A DNA stretch of 64,000 bases, taken from positions 1 to 64,000 of the forward strand of contig NZ_JOCQ01000016.1 in NCBI RefSeq assembly GCF_000720725.1, written 5' to 3'. Positions within the stretch are counted from its first letter, which is position 1. Each line of letters starts with the position of its first letter. The notes beneath the pieces were generated by a model, which was given only the letters and a program-made list of their open reading frames with translations, ran no database searches and was not told the DNA's origin. A program made the position numbers and the translations under genes. The DNA is from Streptomyces rimosus subsp. rimosus (GTDB taxonomy: Bacteria > Actinomycetota > Actinomycetes > Streptomycetales > Streptomycetaceae). This document shows, piece by piece, positions 42,552 to 51,275 of this stretch.

Positions 42552-44153
42552 GTGACCAGCAACGAGCCCTCGCACTCCGCGCACCACCACGCTTCAGGTC
42601 AGGCGCACGGGCACGGTACCGATCCGCGGCACGCCGTGCCGGGTGACGGCCGTGGGACCGGCGCCGCCGGGGACGGCGTCCACGGCGCCGGTCCCGCCCG
42701 GCCCGGCGACGGCGCCCCCGCCCACCGGCACGCCTCCGGCCATGGGCACAGCCATGGCCACACCCACGCCCACAGCCACAGTCATGGGCACAGCCACAGC
42801 CATGGGCACGCCCCCGCTTCCCCCGTCTCCCGCCATCTGCGCAAGGTCATCGCCGCCGTACTGATCCCCTTCGCCGCCGCGGTCCTGGCCGGGCTGGTCG
42901 TGCTGTGGCCGGGCGGCGCGCCCGGCCACAAGCCGTCCGGTGTCGGTTTCGACCAGCCGACCGAGAAGGCGAAGGTGGTGAAGGTGGAGGAGGTGAACTG
43001 TGCGGACGTACACGCCCAGCAGCAACAGCAACCGTCGCAGCAGCAACCGTCCTCGCCCGCGGGGCCCCAGCGGCCGCAGCATTGCGAGCGGGCGGTCATC
43101 GAGGTGACCACCGGCAAGGACACGGGCCGGCGGTTCGAGTCGATCGTGACGCCGGAGGCCACACGCCACTACCGGGCCGGTCAGGGGGTGGTGGTCGCGT
43201 ACGCGCCCAAGGCGCCCAAAGACCTTCAGTATTCGGTCACGGATGTGGACCGTTCCGTCCCGATGTGGGTACTCGCCGCCATCTTCGCCGCAGCGGTGGT
43301 CGTCGTCGGACGGCTGCGCGGCGTGCTCGCACTCGTCGCGCTGGTCGTGAGCTTCGCGGTACTGACGCTGTTCATCCTCCCCGCCGTCCTCCAGGGCTCG
43401 AATCCCCTGGTGGTCGCCGTGGTCGGGGGCAGCGCGATCATGCTCGTCGCCCTCTACCTGTGCCACGGCCTGACGGCGCGTACCTCCGTCGCCGTCCTGG
43501 GCACACTCGTCTCACTGCTGCTCATCGGTCTGCTCGGCTCGGTCTTCATCGGGTGGGCGCTGCTGACCGGCAACACCGACGACCAGACCGGGCTGGTGCA
43601 CGGCCTGTACCCGGACATCGAGATTCGCGGCCTGCTGCTGGCGGGCATCATCATCGGTTCGCTGGGCGTGCTGGACGACGTGACCGTCACGCAGACCGCC
43701 GCGGTGTGGGAACTGAAGGAGGCCGACCCGTCGGCGGGCTGGCGCAAGCTCTACTCCTCGGCGATGCGGATCGGTCGGGACCACATCGCGTCCGTCGTCA
43801 ACACCCTGGTGCTCGCCTACGCGGGCGCCGCGCTGCCGCTGCTTTTGCTGTTCTCGATCGCACAGAGCAGTGTCGGTACGGTCGCCACGAGCGAGGTGGT
43901 CGCCGAGGAGATCGTACGGACGCTGGTGGGCAGCATCGGGCTGGTCGCGTCCGTACCCCTGACCACGCTGCTGGCCGCGCTGGTCGTCTCGGCGGACCGA
44001 GATGCCGAAGGGGCCGCTACGGGGCGTGATGCGCAGGTTCCGGGGGCGGACGGCGGCGAGGTCGGGAGCGTCGCAGCTGCGGGTACGGGGCGGAGCGGCG
44101 CGGGCCGGCGGTCCGTACGCGGTGGGCGCGGCAAGCGGCGGCGCGCACGCTGA
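42552..44153 (+). CDS. YibE/F family membrane protein with His-rich N-terminus
   Basis: 533 residues. The first ~95 residues form a disordered Gly/His region with HGHSHGHTHAHSHSHGHSHSHGHA, likely a metal-binding arm in the cytosol. About eight membrane segments follow, with the YibE/F core ELKEADPSAGWRKLYSSAMRIGRDHIASVVNTLVLAYAGAALPLLL. An extracytoplasmic segment (VNCADVHAQQQQQPSQQQPSS) sits after the first segment. Family function is unknown; the His tract hints at divalent-metal handling. The GTG start has a weak context. Divergent from thiC. Confidence 0.92.
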   Translation: MTSNEPSHSAHHHASGQAHGHGTDPRHAVPGDGRGTGAAGDGVHGAGPARPGDGAPAHRHASGHGHSHGHTHAHSHSHGHSHSHGHAPASPVSRHLRKVIAAVLIPFAAAVLAGLVVLWPGGAPGHKPSGVGFDQPTEKAKVVKVEEVNCADVHAQQQQQPSQQQPSSPAGPQRPQHCERAVIEVTTGKDTGRRFESIVTPEATRHYRAGQGVVVAYAPKAPKDLQYSVTDVDRSVPMWVLAAIFAAAVVVVGRLRGVLALVALVVSFAVLTLFILPAVLQGSNPLVVAVVGGSAIMLVALYLCHGLTARTSVAVLGTLVSLLLIGLLGSVFIGWALLTGNTDDQTGLVHGLYPDIEIRGLLLAGIIIGSLGVLDDVTVTQTAAVWELKEADPSAGWRKLYSSAMRIGRDHIASVVNTLVLAYAGAALPLLLLFSIAQSSVGTVATSEVVAEEIVRTLVGSIGLVASVPLTTLLAALVVSADRDAEGAATGRDAQVPGADGGEVGSVAAAGTGRSGAGRRSVRGGRGKRRRAR

Positions 44154-44189
44154 ACCGGCCGGGCGGGTGGGCGGTATCAGCCCACGTAC

Positions 44190-44260
44190 GGATGGGGCCG
44201 GGCGGCCGGCAACGGCCCGCGAGCACACGGGGCCGGGCGGCGGCCGGCAACGGCCCGCCG
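44190..44260. repeat. GC-rich direct repeat downstream of the YibE/F gene
   Basis: Two copies of GGGGCCGGGCGG followed within five bases by CCGGCAACGGCCCGC, starting near 44192 and 44230. It lies between convergent genes (44153 and 44294). The internal GGCCG/CGGCC complementarity could fold as a terminator for both. Confidence 0.55.
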
Positions 44261-44293
44261 ACGTGCGGAGCCGGCCGGCCCACCGGCCGCCGT

Positions 44294-44719
44294 TCACCCC
44301 GCCTTCTGCGCCTCCGAAAGAATGCGGTCCAGAGTCGAGTCGAGCGTGTCGCACACCTCTTCCTCCCCGATCGGCACCAGTCGGTCCGTACGGTCGAGGA
44401 AGGCCACCAACGGCGGGGCACCGGCGCGGAACAGGGCGCGTTCATCGCCCACCTGGAGGCCGATGAAGACATCGCTGAGGTGCTCGGAGGAGGAGGGCCC
44501 GATGCGCACATCGCCCTCACCGGACGGCTTGCTCAGCCCGTCGAGCAGCAGTTCCCGGCTGAACGCCCAGGTCACGGGCGCATCTCCGGGGAGGTCGAAG
44601 GTGAAGCTGACCGCATAGGGGTCCGCGGAATCGAAGAACAGCTCCACCGGAATACGGAAAGCGAGCTCCTCGGACACGAGGAAGCTCATGATCACTTCTG
44701 CCTGAACTGTGTCGGTCAT
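44294..44719 (-). CDS. ssgA: Sporulation/cell-division protein SsgA
   Basis: 141 residues of the SsgA-like family, which is restricted to sporulating actinomycetes and helps localise division and peptidoglycan synthesis in aerial hyphae. The whole sequence matches SsgA as I recall it: MSFLVSEELAFRIPVEL, DPYAVSFTFDLPGDAPVTWAFSRELLLDGL, GDVRIGPSSSEHLSDV, ERALFRAGAPPLVAFLDRTDRLVPIGEEE. The start MTDTVQAEVIMSFL corresponds to the usual ssgA N-terminus. ssgR, its normal IclR-type activator, lies upstream but appears broken. Confidence 0.95.
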   Translation of the reverse strand: MTDTVQAEVIMSFLVSEELAFRIPVELFFDSADPYAVSFTFDLPGDAPVTWAFSRELLLDGLSKPSGEGDVRIGPSSSEHLSDVFIGLQVGDERALFRAGAPPLVAFLDRTDRLVPIGEEEVCDTLDSTLDRILSEAQKAG

Positions 44720-44772
44720 CAACCTCTGCCCCGTACTTGGTCGGAGATGGCCAGGAATCGTCCCTCTTGGCC

Positions 44773-45388
44773 CTATTGACGCCATCGTCGGTCACGTGCA
44801 AGCGGATCACAAGGAGTGAGTTTTCGGGTACTGACAGAGAAGGCGAGTGTCGCCAGTGTCGCCTCCGCCATTCTGCGTAGTCGATCGGTAACGCAGTGTA
44901 GCCGCTGAGCGTCCCCCGCGGGAAGGGAAATCGCCATGACCGCGGCCGCCGGACCGACCTGGATCGGAATCGCCGAGCTTACTGTGCCGAAGGCATATTT
45001 CTCTTGCTCATAGGCGACTTGGGCGCGGCACACACTGTCCAGCCGGTACAGCAGATCGCCTTCGGTCCGCACCGAACAGGGCGTCAACGGCTGTACCGGA
45101 CAACGCGCCAAATGGTCCTTCCTGGCCTGCTCGACGAGCTGCGCCGGCAGGCACTGGCCCGACCGCGTGGGCGTGAGCCGTCGTACGAAAGTCCGCCCAC
45201 TCCTCCACCGGCGGACGCCGCTGATCGTGGGTGGCGGCCACCACCTCCACCTCGCCATGGACGAACACACCGTTCTCACGCCATAGATAGCTTTCATGCC
45301 TCAGGAGCCGCAGCAAGTGGTACGTCGCGGGAAGCGGTAACCCCGCCTCTCCGAAAACGGATTTGCCCTTCACCATTGCCAACGTCAA
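44773..45388 (-). pseudogene. ssgR: Decayed ssgR (IclR-type activator of ssgA)
   Basis: Two reading frames together give an SsgR-like protein. The N-terminal part (TTG at 45388 onward) has the winged helix LPLPATYHLLRLLRHESYLWRENGVFVHGE, then VEEWADFRTTAHAHAVG. There a single extra base (the GGCCC run near 45157-45160) shifts the frame; the C-terminal part continues in another frame: QCLPAQLVEQARKDHLARCPVQPLTPCSVRTEG, VAYEQEKYAFGTVSSAIPIQVGPAAAVMAISLP. In addition, the N-terminal helix is short and ~40-50 residues between the DNA-binding and effector domains seem missing. Not readable as one intact 240-residue protein. Confidence 0.8.
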
Positions 45389-45727
45389 GCCCCTGACCGG
45401 GTCGCCGGGGCGCGGGTCGGCCCTGACGGCGGGAGCCGCTCCCGCTTCGCCCGCGGTGGGCCGGGGGTGCCGGGTGGGCCGGGACCGGAAAGGGGAACGC
45501 CCCGCTCTCAGAAGGGCGGGGCGTACAGCTATGGGGGAATGGGCGGGGACGGAGAAGCGGACGCGCCACCCGGGTGCGGCGACGGAGTCAGGCCCGCGGA
45601 TGCGGACCCGAGGCCGCCCAGCAGGCCCAGGGCCGGGACCGGGATTAGTACCGGCCCCGGGACCAGGGCCGGGACCGGAACAAAGCCCGGCCCCCGGCGT
45701 GCCCCCCGGCCGTCCCGGCCGCCTCCG
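45389..45727. other. Region upstream of the ssgR remnant
   Basis: 339 bases. The ssgR frame stays open for at least 45 codons upstream of 45388 (DPRPGDPVRG just before the TTG) without a recognisable start. It also contains the terminator at 45497-45524 and Gly/Pro-coding low-complexity DNA (CCGGGACC repeats at 45630-45690). Confidence 0.5.
45497..45524 (-). terminator. Intrinsic terminator downstream of the 74-residue membrane protein gene
   Basis: Stem ACGCCCCGC / GCGGGGCGT, 10-base loop; minus-strand reading continues into TCCCCTTTCC. It lies about 200 bases after the stop at 45728 and just upstream of the ssgR remnant. Confidence 0.6.
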
Positions 45728-45952
45728 TCACCACTCGCTCCGCGAGGAGGACGACGAGGAGCCCGTCAGCCTGCGCACCAGGTAGACGACACCGGCGATC
45801 AGCGCCACCGCGATGAGGATCTTGAAGAGCAGGCCGATCAGGAAGCCGACCGCACTGGCGATCAGGCTGCCGAACACCACCAGCAGGACGACGGGCACCA
45901 CGACCCACGTCACCCACCACGGAAGTCCTGCGAACGTCCCCTTGCCGGCCAT
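45728..45952 (-). CDS. Small DUF-type membrane protein
   Basis: 74 residues: MAGKGTFAGLPWWVTWVVVPVVLLVVFGSLIASAVGFLIGLLFKILIAVALIAGVVYLVRRLTG, two closely spaced membrane segments, then a Ser-rich tail (SSSSSSRSEW). ATG is supported by a GGGCAGAGCA region upstream. A small protein of this form sits near ssgA in other streptomycetes (memory). No function known. Confidence 0.82.
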   Translation of the reverse strand: MAGKGTFAGLPWWVTWVVVPVVLLVVFGSLIASAVGFLIGLLFKILIAVALIAGVVYLVRRLTGSSSSSSRSEW

Positions 45953-46204
45953 TGCTCTGCCCTGCTTTCTGCGTAGTCTGCGCGTTTGTCGCTGTGCCTA
46001 TGTGATGCCTTGATCACGCGGTCCGCGGTCCGTGGACCTGTTCAACGTCCCGCATTCGTAGTGCGTGCCCGATGCCGCGAGCCGGGGGCCCGAAGCGCTG
46101 TTCCCCTCTGCACCATCGATGCTAGGACGGGGTACGGCGGAACGGACGCCGCGCGTCCCCGGCCCTCCCCTGAACCGTCCCTTACGGGTCCCCGGGGGCC
46201 CACC

Positions 46205-46522
46205 TCAGCTTTCGGGCGGAGAAAAGACCACCATGACCCGCAGGTCCTCGCTGATGTGGTGGAACTTGTGCGGCACTCCGGCGGGCACGTAGACCACGCT
46301 GCCGCGCGCCACCGAGGTCGTCTCCATGCCGACGGTGATCGCCGCCCGCCCGCTGACGACCAGGTACACCTCGTCCTGGCTGTGCGGCTGCTGCGGATCG
46401 ACACTGCCCGCGTCGAGGGCGTAGAGCCCGACCGACATGTTCCGTTCCCGCAGGAACTGCAGATACGCGCCGTCGTTCGCGGCCCGCTCCGCTTCCAGTT
46501 CGTCGAGCCTGAAAGCCTTCAT
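46205..46522 (-). CDS. Cupin domain protein
   Basis: 105 residues, single-domain cupin. Motif 1 PHSQDEVYLVVSGRAAITVG (His, Glu in a G(X)5HXH(X)3,4E(X)6G-like pattern with one His), motif 2 GSVVYVPAGVPHKFHHI. Predicted metal-binding small-molecule enzyme or sensor; substrate unknown. ATG 46522 faces the divergent 4TM gene 48 bases away, so the two share a promoter region. Confidence 0.9.
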   Translation of the reverse strand: MKAFRLDELEAERAANDGAYLQFLRERNMSVGLYALDAGSVDPQQPHSQDEVYLVVSGRAAITVGMETTSVARGSVVYVPAGVPHKFHHISEDLRVMVVFSPPES

Positions 46523-46570
46523 GCTCTTGGCACCCCTCGAAGAGTCCGTCTCGTCTGCGACGATCTCACC

Positions 46571-46951
46571 ATGAAGAATTTCGTGGTCAAGACGATCGCC
46601 AATGCCGCGGCGCTTGCCGTGGCCATCTGGCTGTTGAAGGACATCACGCTCACCGGGGAGAACACCGGCCGCAAGGCGCTGACGCTGGTCCTGGTCGCGC
46701 TGATCTTCGGTGTGGTGAACTTCGTCGTCAAACCCGTGGTGAAGCTGCTGTCCTTCCCTCTCTTCATCCTCACCCTCGGCCTGATCACGCTCGTGATCAA
46801 CGCGTTGATGCTGCTGCTCACGTCGTGGCTGGCGGACAAGTTCCACCTCGCCTTTCATGTGGAGGGCTTCTGGACCGCCGTACTGGGCGGCGTGATCATT
46901 TCGATCGTCTCCTGGGCGCTGCACGTGGTGCTGCCCGACGACCGGGACTGA
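46571..46951 (+). CDS. Phage holin family / PF04020 four-helix membrane protein
   Basis: 126 residues with four membrane segments: KTIANAAALAVAIWLLKDITLTG, ALTLVLVALIFGVVNFVVKPVVKLLSFPLFILTLGLITLVINALMLLLTSWLAD, AVLGGVIISIVSWALHVVL. The VNFVVKPVVKLLSFPLFILTLGL block is the PF04020 signature; the phage holin name is only similarity, and these are ordinary chromosomal proteins. ptpA follows 62 bases downstream on the same strand. Confidence 0.92.
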   Translation: MKNFVVKTIANAAALAVAIWLLKDITLTGENTGRKALTLVLVALIFGVVNFVVKPVVKLLSFPLFILTLGLITLVINALMLLLTSWLADKFHLAFHVEGFWTAVLGGVIISIVSWALHVVLPDDRD

Positions 46952-47013
46952 GAGCTCCGTACCGCGACGCTCCGTACCGTGACGGCGAGCAACTAAACGA
47001 CAGGGACCGATAC

Positions 47014-47679
47014 GTGCACTCCGCCATTGCCACCGCCGCGACTTCCGCGACCTCCGCAGCCACCTCGGCCACCGCCCCGTACCGCGTCTGCTTCGTCTGC
47101 ACCGGCAACATCTGCCGCTCCCCGATGGCCGAGTCCGTCTTCCGCGCCCGGATCGAGGAGGACGGTCTCGACGGGCTGGTCGAGGTGGACAGCGCCGGCA
47201 CCGGCGGCTGGCACGAGGGAGACGGCGCCGACCCGCGCACCGTCGCCGTCCTCCGCGCCGCCGGTTACGAGGAGGACCACAGCGCCCGGCAGTTCCGGGC
47301 CGACTGGTTCGGCTCGCTCGACCTCGTGATCGCGCTGGACGACGGGCATCTGCGTGCACTGCGCCGGCTGGCGCCCACCGCCCAGGACGCCGCCAAGGTG
47401 CGGCTGCTGCGCTCGTACGACCCGGCCATGAGCTGCGACAGCCCGGGCCCGCGCCCCGCCTCACACTCCCCCGAAGCCGCGCGCTCCCCCGAAGCCGCAC
47501 ACTCCCACGATCTGGACGTCCCCGACCCGTATTACGGCGGTATGGCAGGGTTCGAGGAATGTCTGGAGATGGTCGAGGCCGCGAGCGAAGGACTGCTGGT
47601 GGCGGTACGGGACGCGCTCGCCGCGCGGGGGCACGTTGCCGGGGAGGCGGCGCGGGACACGGCGGTGGCCGTCCCGTAG
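47014..47679 (+). CDS. ptpA: Low-molecular-weight protein-tyrosine phosphatase
   Basis: 221 residues from the GTG. P-loop C29-T-G-N-I-C-R35-S (nucleophile Cys, Arg), general acid Asp in DVPDPYYGG. The N-terminus has an Ala/Thr/Ser tract (ATAATSATSAATSATAP). Before the Asp loop there is a 25-residue Pro/Ser/His insert with SPEAARSPEAAHS repeats, absent from typical 150-165-residue enzymes. PtpA influences secondary metabolism in S. coelicolor (established there). Start by AGGGAC upstream. Confidence 0.92.
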   Translation: MHSAIATAATSATSAATSATAPYRVCFVCTGNICRSPMAESVFRARIEEDGLDGLVEVDSAGTGGWHEGDGADPRTVAVLRAAGYEEDHSARQFRADWFGSLDLVIALDDGHLRALRRLAPTAQDAAKVRLLRSYDPAMSCDSPGPRPASHSPEAARSPEAAHSHDLDVPDPYYGGMAGFEECLEMVEAASEGLLVAVRDALAARGHVAGEAARDTAVAVP

Positions 47680-47901
47680 ACGGTTTGATCGCCTCCGCAG
47701 GCGTCGCGGTCACCGCCGCAGGCGTCACGGTCACGATTGCCGCCGCAGGCATCGCGATTGCCGCCACGAGCGTCCCGGTCGCCGCAGAGAACGCGCCGTA
47801 AGCCGGAAGCCGTAAACCGGAAGCCGGATCCCGGCCCCGACAGACCCGTAATTCGGCATTCCCGTATTCCCGTATTCCCGTATCCACGAGGAGGCAAGCG
47901 C

Positions 47902-49032
47902 ATGACAGGCGACAGCACACGGGCCGTACGGGCCGGGCTCCCGGCGGCCGAGGCGTACGAACCGTCCCTCCCCGGCCCGGTCTTCGCCGCGCACTATCAC
48001 CTGCCCGGCGACGCCACCGGCCCGTACACCTACGGCCGCGAGTCCAACCCCACCTGGACCCGGCTGGAGTCGGCCATCGGCGAGCTGGAGTCCCCGGACA
48101 CGGCCGCGCACACCGTGTCCTTCGCCTCCGGGATGGCCGCCATCTCCGCCGTCCTCTTCTCCTGCCTGCGCAGCGGCGATGCCGTCGTGCTCCCGAACGA
48201 CGGCTACCAGCTGCTGCCCGCGGTACGCGAGCGCCTGGAGGGCTACGGCATCGAGGTCCGTACGGCTCCCACCGCGGACGACGCGCAGCTCGGCGTGCTC
48301 GACGGCGCGCGGCTGCTGTGGATCGAGACGCCCTCCAACCCCGGCCTGGACGTCTGCGACATCCGGCGGCTGGCCGATGCCGCGCACGCGCGCGGCGCCC
48401 TGGTCGCCGTCGACAACACCCTGGCCACCCCGCTCGGCCAGCGCCCCCTGGACCTCGGCGCCGACTTCTCGGTGGCCAGCGGCACCAAGGCGCTGACCGG
48501 CCACGGCGACGTACTTCTCGGGTACGTCACCACCCGCGACCCGGCGCTCGCCGACTCCGTACGGATGTGGCGCAAGACCGTCGGCGCGATCCCCGGCCCG
48601 ATGGAGGCCTGGCTGGCCCACCGTTCGCTCGCGACACTCGCCCTACGGGTGCGCCAGCAGTCCGCCGGGGCGCTCGCGCTCGCGGCGGCGCTGCGCGAAC
48701 GCCCCGAGATCACGGGCCTGCGGCACCCCGGGCTGCCGTCCGACCCCGCGCACGAGCAGGCCGTACGGCAGATGCGCGCGGGCCGCTTCGGCTCCGTGGT
48801 CTCCTTCACGCTGCCCGACCGCGCCCACGCGGAACGCTTCCTGGCGGCGCTGACCCTCGTGGACGACGCGACCAGCTTCGGCGGCGTACGGTCCACCGCG
48901 GAGCGGCGCGGGCGGTGGGGCGGCGACGCGGTGCCGGAAGGATTCATCCGCTTCTCGGTCGGCGTGGAGGAGCCGGCGGACCTGATCGCGGACGTGATGG
49001 GAGCGCTGGACACGGCCATGAGTACGGGGTGA
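47902..49032 (+). CDS. Cystathionine gamma-lyase/synthase-type PLP enzyme
   Basis: 376 residues of the Cys/Met metabolism PLP family. Motifs: YTYGRESNPTWTRLESAIGELE, SFASGMAAISAVLF, LLWIETPSNPGLDVCDI, VAVDNTLATPLGQRPLDLGADFSVASGTKALTGHGDVLLG (PLP Lys in SGTKALTGH) and IRFSVGVEE at the end. Acts in transsulfuration or methionine degradation; direction not decidable. GAGGAGG nine bases upstream of the ATG. Terminator at 49229-49265. Confidence 0.94.
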   Translation: MTGDSTRAVRAGLPAAEAYEPSLPGPVFAAHYHLPGDATGPYTYGRESNPTWTRLESAIGELESPDTAAHTVSFASGMAAISAVLFSCLRSGDAVVLPNDGYQLLPAVRERLEGYGIEVRTAPTADDAQLGVLDGARLLWIETPSNPGLDVCDIRRLADAAHARGALVAVDNTLATPLGQRPLDLGADFSVASGTKALTGHGDVLLGYVTTRDPALADSVRMWRKTVGAIPGPMEAWLAHRSLATLALRVRQQSAGALALAAALRERPEITGLRHPGLPSDPAHEQAVRQMRAGRFGSVVSFTLPDRAHAERFLAALTLVDDATSFGGVRSTAERRGRWGGDAVPEGFIRFSVGVEEPADLIADVMGALDTAMSTG

Positions 49033-49402
49033 GTTGCGGGCCGGCCCACGAGCCGGGATGCGAATCGCGACCCGGCCCGGTATGCGCATCGAGACCCGGC
49101 CCGGTGGCTGCGCGCCAGGGGGCTACGGACCAGGCTCCGGGGAGCAGCTGACGCGGTCCGCCGGCATCCCGGGCCGTACGGCCGGTCCTCGCCCTTCCCG
49201 GTCCGTACCGACGCCGCTACGTAAAGCAGGCTGGCAGGGTATCCCCCCTCGGCACCCTGCCAGCCCCGGTTCTCAGCACTACGAACCGCGCAGACAAGGC
49301 TAGTTGACTCAGCGTCAGTGTCCAATCACGCTGACGACACAGTCCTATCGACAAATTTATAGTTGGGCGGGTGCAGCGGCGCCGGAGCGGAAGGAGGTAC
49401 GG
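49033..49402. other. Intergenic region with 24-bp repeat, terminator and lysR promoter
   Basis: 370 bases, no gene. Two 24-base repeats at 49059-49106 (each ends GACCCGGCCCGGT). Hairpin at 49229-49265. A CGTCAG-N12-CTGACG dyad at about 49313-49336 and TATAGT at 49358-49363 lie upstream of lysR. Confidence 0.5.
49229..49265 (+). terminator. Strong hairpin terminator after the cystathionine-lyase gene
   Basis: Perfect 12-bp stem GGCTGGCAGGGT (49229-49240) / ACCCTGCCAGCC (49254-49265), 13-base loop, no clear U-tract. About 200 bases past the stop. Confidence 0.65.
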
Positions 49403-50299
49403 ATGGACCTTGCTTTATTACGCACATTCGTCACGGTGCACCGAGCGGGCTCCTTCACCCGCGCCGCCGCCCTACTGGGCCTCTCCCAGCCCGCCGTGAC
49501 CAGCCAGATACGCAGCCTGGAGCGGCAGTTGGGGCGCCCGCTCTTCCTCCGAAAGGCCCGCGGCGTCACGCCCACCACCGTCGGCGACGAACTCGCCCAC
49601 AAGGTGGCGCCCCACCTGGACGCACTCACCGAGATCACCGAAGCCGGGCTCGACGAGGAGTCCGCCATCCGTACGCTGCACCTCGCCGGACCGCCGGAAT
49701 TCACCTCCCAGCGCGCGTTACCGGCCCTCACCCCGCTCATAGACCAGGGCCTTTGCGTACGCACCGCCTTCGGCTCAGCGGACGAGCTGCTGTCCGGCCT
49801 CGCCGACGGCCACCACGACCTCGCGATCACCACCACGCGGCCCCGCGGCGCCCTGCTCACCGCGACACCGCTGTGCGACGAGGAGCACGTCCTGATAGCC
49901 GCCCCCCGCTGGGCGACGCGGCTCGGCGGCCCGGCAGTCGTCCGGGCCAAGGGCGTGCGCGCGCTCGATCCCGCACCTCTCGTCGAGGTCCACGAGAGCC
50001 TGCCGCTGGTCTCCCGGTACTGGTCCGCCGTCTTCGACACCCCGCCCGCGGCCTCCGCCACCGTGATCGCCTCGGACTTACGGGCGGTCCTGGCGTGCGT
50101 CACGGCGGGCGCCGGCCTGGCCGTACTGCCCCGCTACCTGTGCGCCGACGCGCTGGACGCCGGCGAAGTCGTCGCCCTCCTGGAACCCCCCGTCCCGCCC
50201 CTGCGCACGTACTTCCTGGCCACCCGGGCAGGCACGCTGGCACTGCCGCACATCGCGCGCCCGCACGAGTGGCTGCTGCGGGCGGCGGCGGATTGGTGA
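49403..50299 (+). CDS. LysR family transcriptional regulator
   Basis: 298 residues. LysR helix-turn-helix: MDLALLRTFVTVHRAGSFTRAAALLGLSQPAVTSQIRSLERQLGRPLFLR. Substrate-binding domain follows, with LAITTTRPRGALLTATPL and ACVTAGAGLAVLPRYL. AAGGAGGT before the ATG. A CGTCAG/CTGACG dyad upstream could be its autoregulatory site. No divergent partner: the neighbouring cystathionine-lyase gene is co-oriented, so the target may lie elsewhere. Confidence 0.93.
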   Translation: MDLALLRTFVTVHRAGSFTRAAALLGLSQPAVTSQIRSLERQLGRPLFLRKARGVTPTTVGDELAHKVAPHLDALTEITEAGLDEESAIRTLHLAGPPEFTSQRALPALTPLIDQGLCVRTAFGSADELLSGLADGHHDLAITTTRPRGALLTATPLCDEEHVLIAAPRWATRLGGPAVVRAKGVRALDPAPLVEVHESLPLVSRYWSAVFDTPPAASATVIASDLRAVLACVTAGAGLAVLPRYLCADALDAGEVVALLEPPVPPLRTYFLATRAGTLALPHIARPHEWLLRAAADW

Positions 50300-50684
50300 G
50301 GGGGCTTTGGGCGGTCGGGGCGGGGAGTCTTGGGTGGTCGGGGCGGGGAGCCGAAGCGGGGCCCGAGGGGGCGTCGAAGCAGGGACCCGAGGCGGGGCGT
50401 CGAAGCGGGGCGTCGGGATCAGTGCGGGTACCCGGGCCCGGAGCGGGTACCCGGGTGGGAGCGGGTACGGCTACGGATGTCACAGGTTCGGGAGTCATGG
50501 GTACAGGCGTCACGGATACAGCCACACGGGCCGGCGTTGCACGGCGGGCCGGAAGCAACCGTTCCGGACGCCCGGCCGCTTTCGGGCGCACGACCCGGCC
50601 GCGCCTCCAACGCGCCACGCCCGCGTCTCGGCGGACTGGTGGGGCGGTGGTTTCACCGCGCCCCTGCTGCGGCATCTGTCCCGT
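50300..50684. other. G-rich repeat region before the Nudix gene
   Basis: 385 bases without a supported gene. GGTCGGGGCGGGGAG(C/T)C occurs twice (near 50316 and 50337), then GTCGAAGC(A/G)GGG and GAGCGGGTACCCGGG/GTGGGAGCGGGTAC repeats. The clustered G runs could form quadruplexes on the plus strand. Confidence 0.5.
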
Positions 50685-51164
50685 ATGACCGTACGGCCAG
50701 TCGTCAAACGCACCGCCCGCGCGATCCTGCTCGACGGTGCGGACATCGTCCTGATCAAGCGCACCAAGCCGGGCCGGGCCCCGTACTGGATCACTCCAGG
50801 CGGCGGCGTGGAGCCGGAGGACGCGACGGTCGTGGACGCCCTGCACCGCGAGCTCCACGAGGAACTGGGCGCCAAGGTCACCGATGTCATTCCGGTCTTC
50901 GTGGACACGGTCGAGCACGTCAGTGACGGCGGGGTGGACGGGGTCAAGGTCCAGCACTTCTTCGTCTGCCGGCTGGAGTCCATGGACCCCTCCCTGCGGC
51001 ACGGCCCCGAGGTGGAGGAACCTTGCGGCGAGTACGAGATCGTGCGCGTGCCGTTCACACGGGTGGGCATCGCCACGGCGGAGGTCGTACCGCTGTCACT
51101 GCGCCACTACCTCGACGGCAACATCGAGGGCGTACGGGCGATGCATGCGCCCGATCTGGGGTGA
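50685..51164 (+). CDS. Nudix hydrolase
   Basis: 159 residues. Complete Nudix box GGGVEPEDATVVDALHRELHEELGAKV (G-x5-E-x7-REL-x-EEL-G). Hydrolyses a nucleoside diphosphate linked to another moiety; class unclear. The ATG has no Shine-Dalgarno, only CCCGT directly before it, consistent with leaderless start. Monocistronic. Confidence 0.9.
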   Translation: MTVRPVVKRTARAILLDGADIVLIKRTKPGRAPYWITPGGGVEPEDATVVDALHRELHEELGAKVTDVIPVFVDTVEHVSDGGVDGVKVQHFFVCRLESMDPSLRHGPEVEEPCGEYEIVRVPFTRVGIATAEVVPLSLRHYLDGNIEGVRAMHAPDLG

Positions 51165-51275
51165 CGGGGCGGTTCGGTGGTTCGGTGATACGGGGCGCCG
51201 GGATGATCCGGAGATACGGATACGGCCTTGCCTGGCCAGTCGTGCCGGCCCAGCCGTACGAACGCCCTCCGCGCC

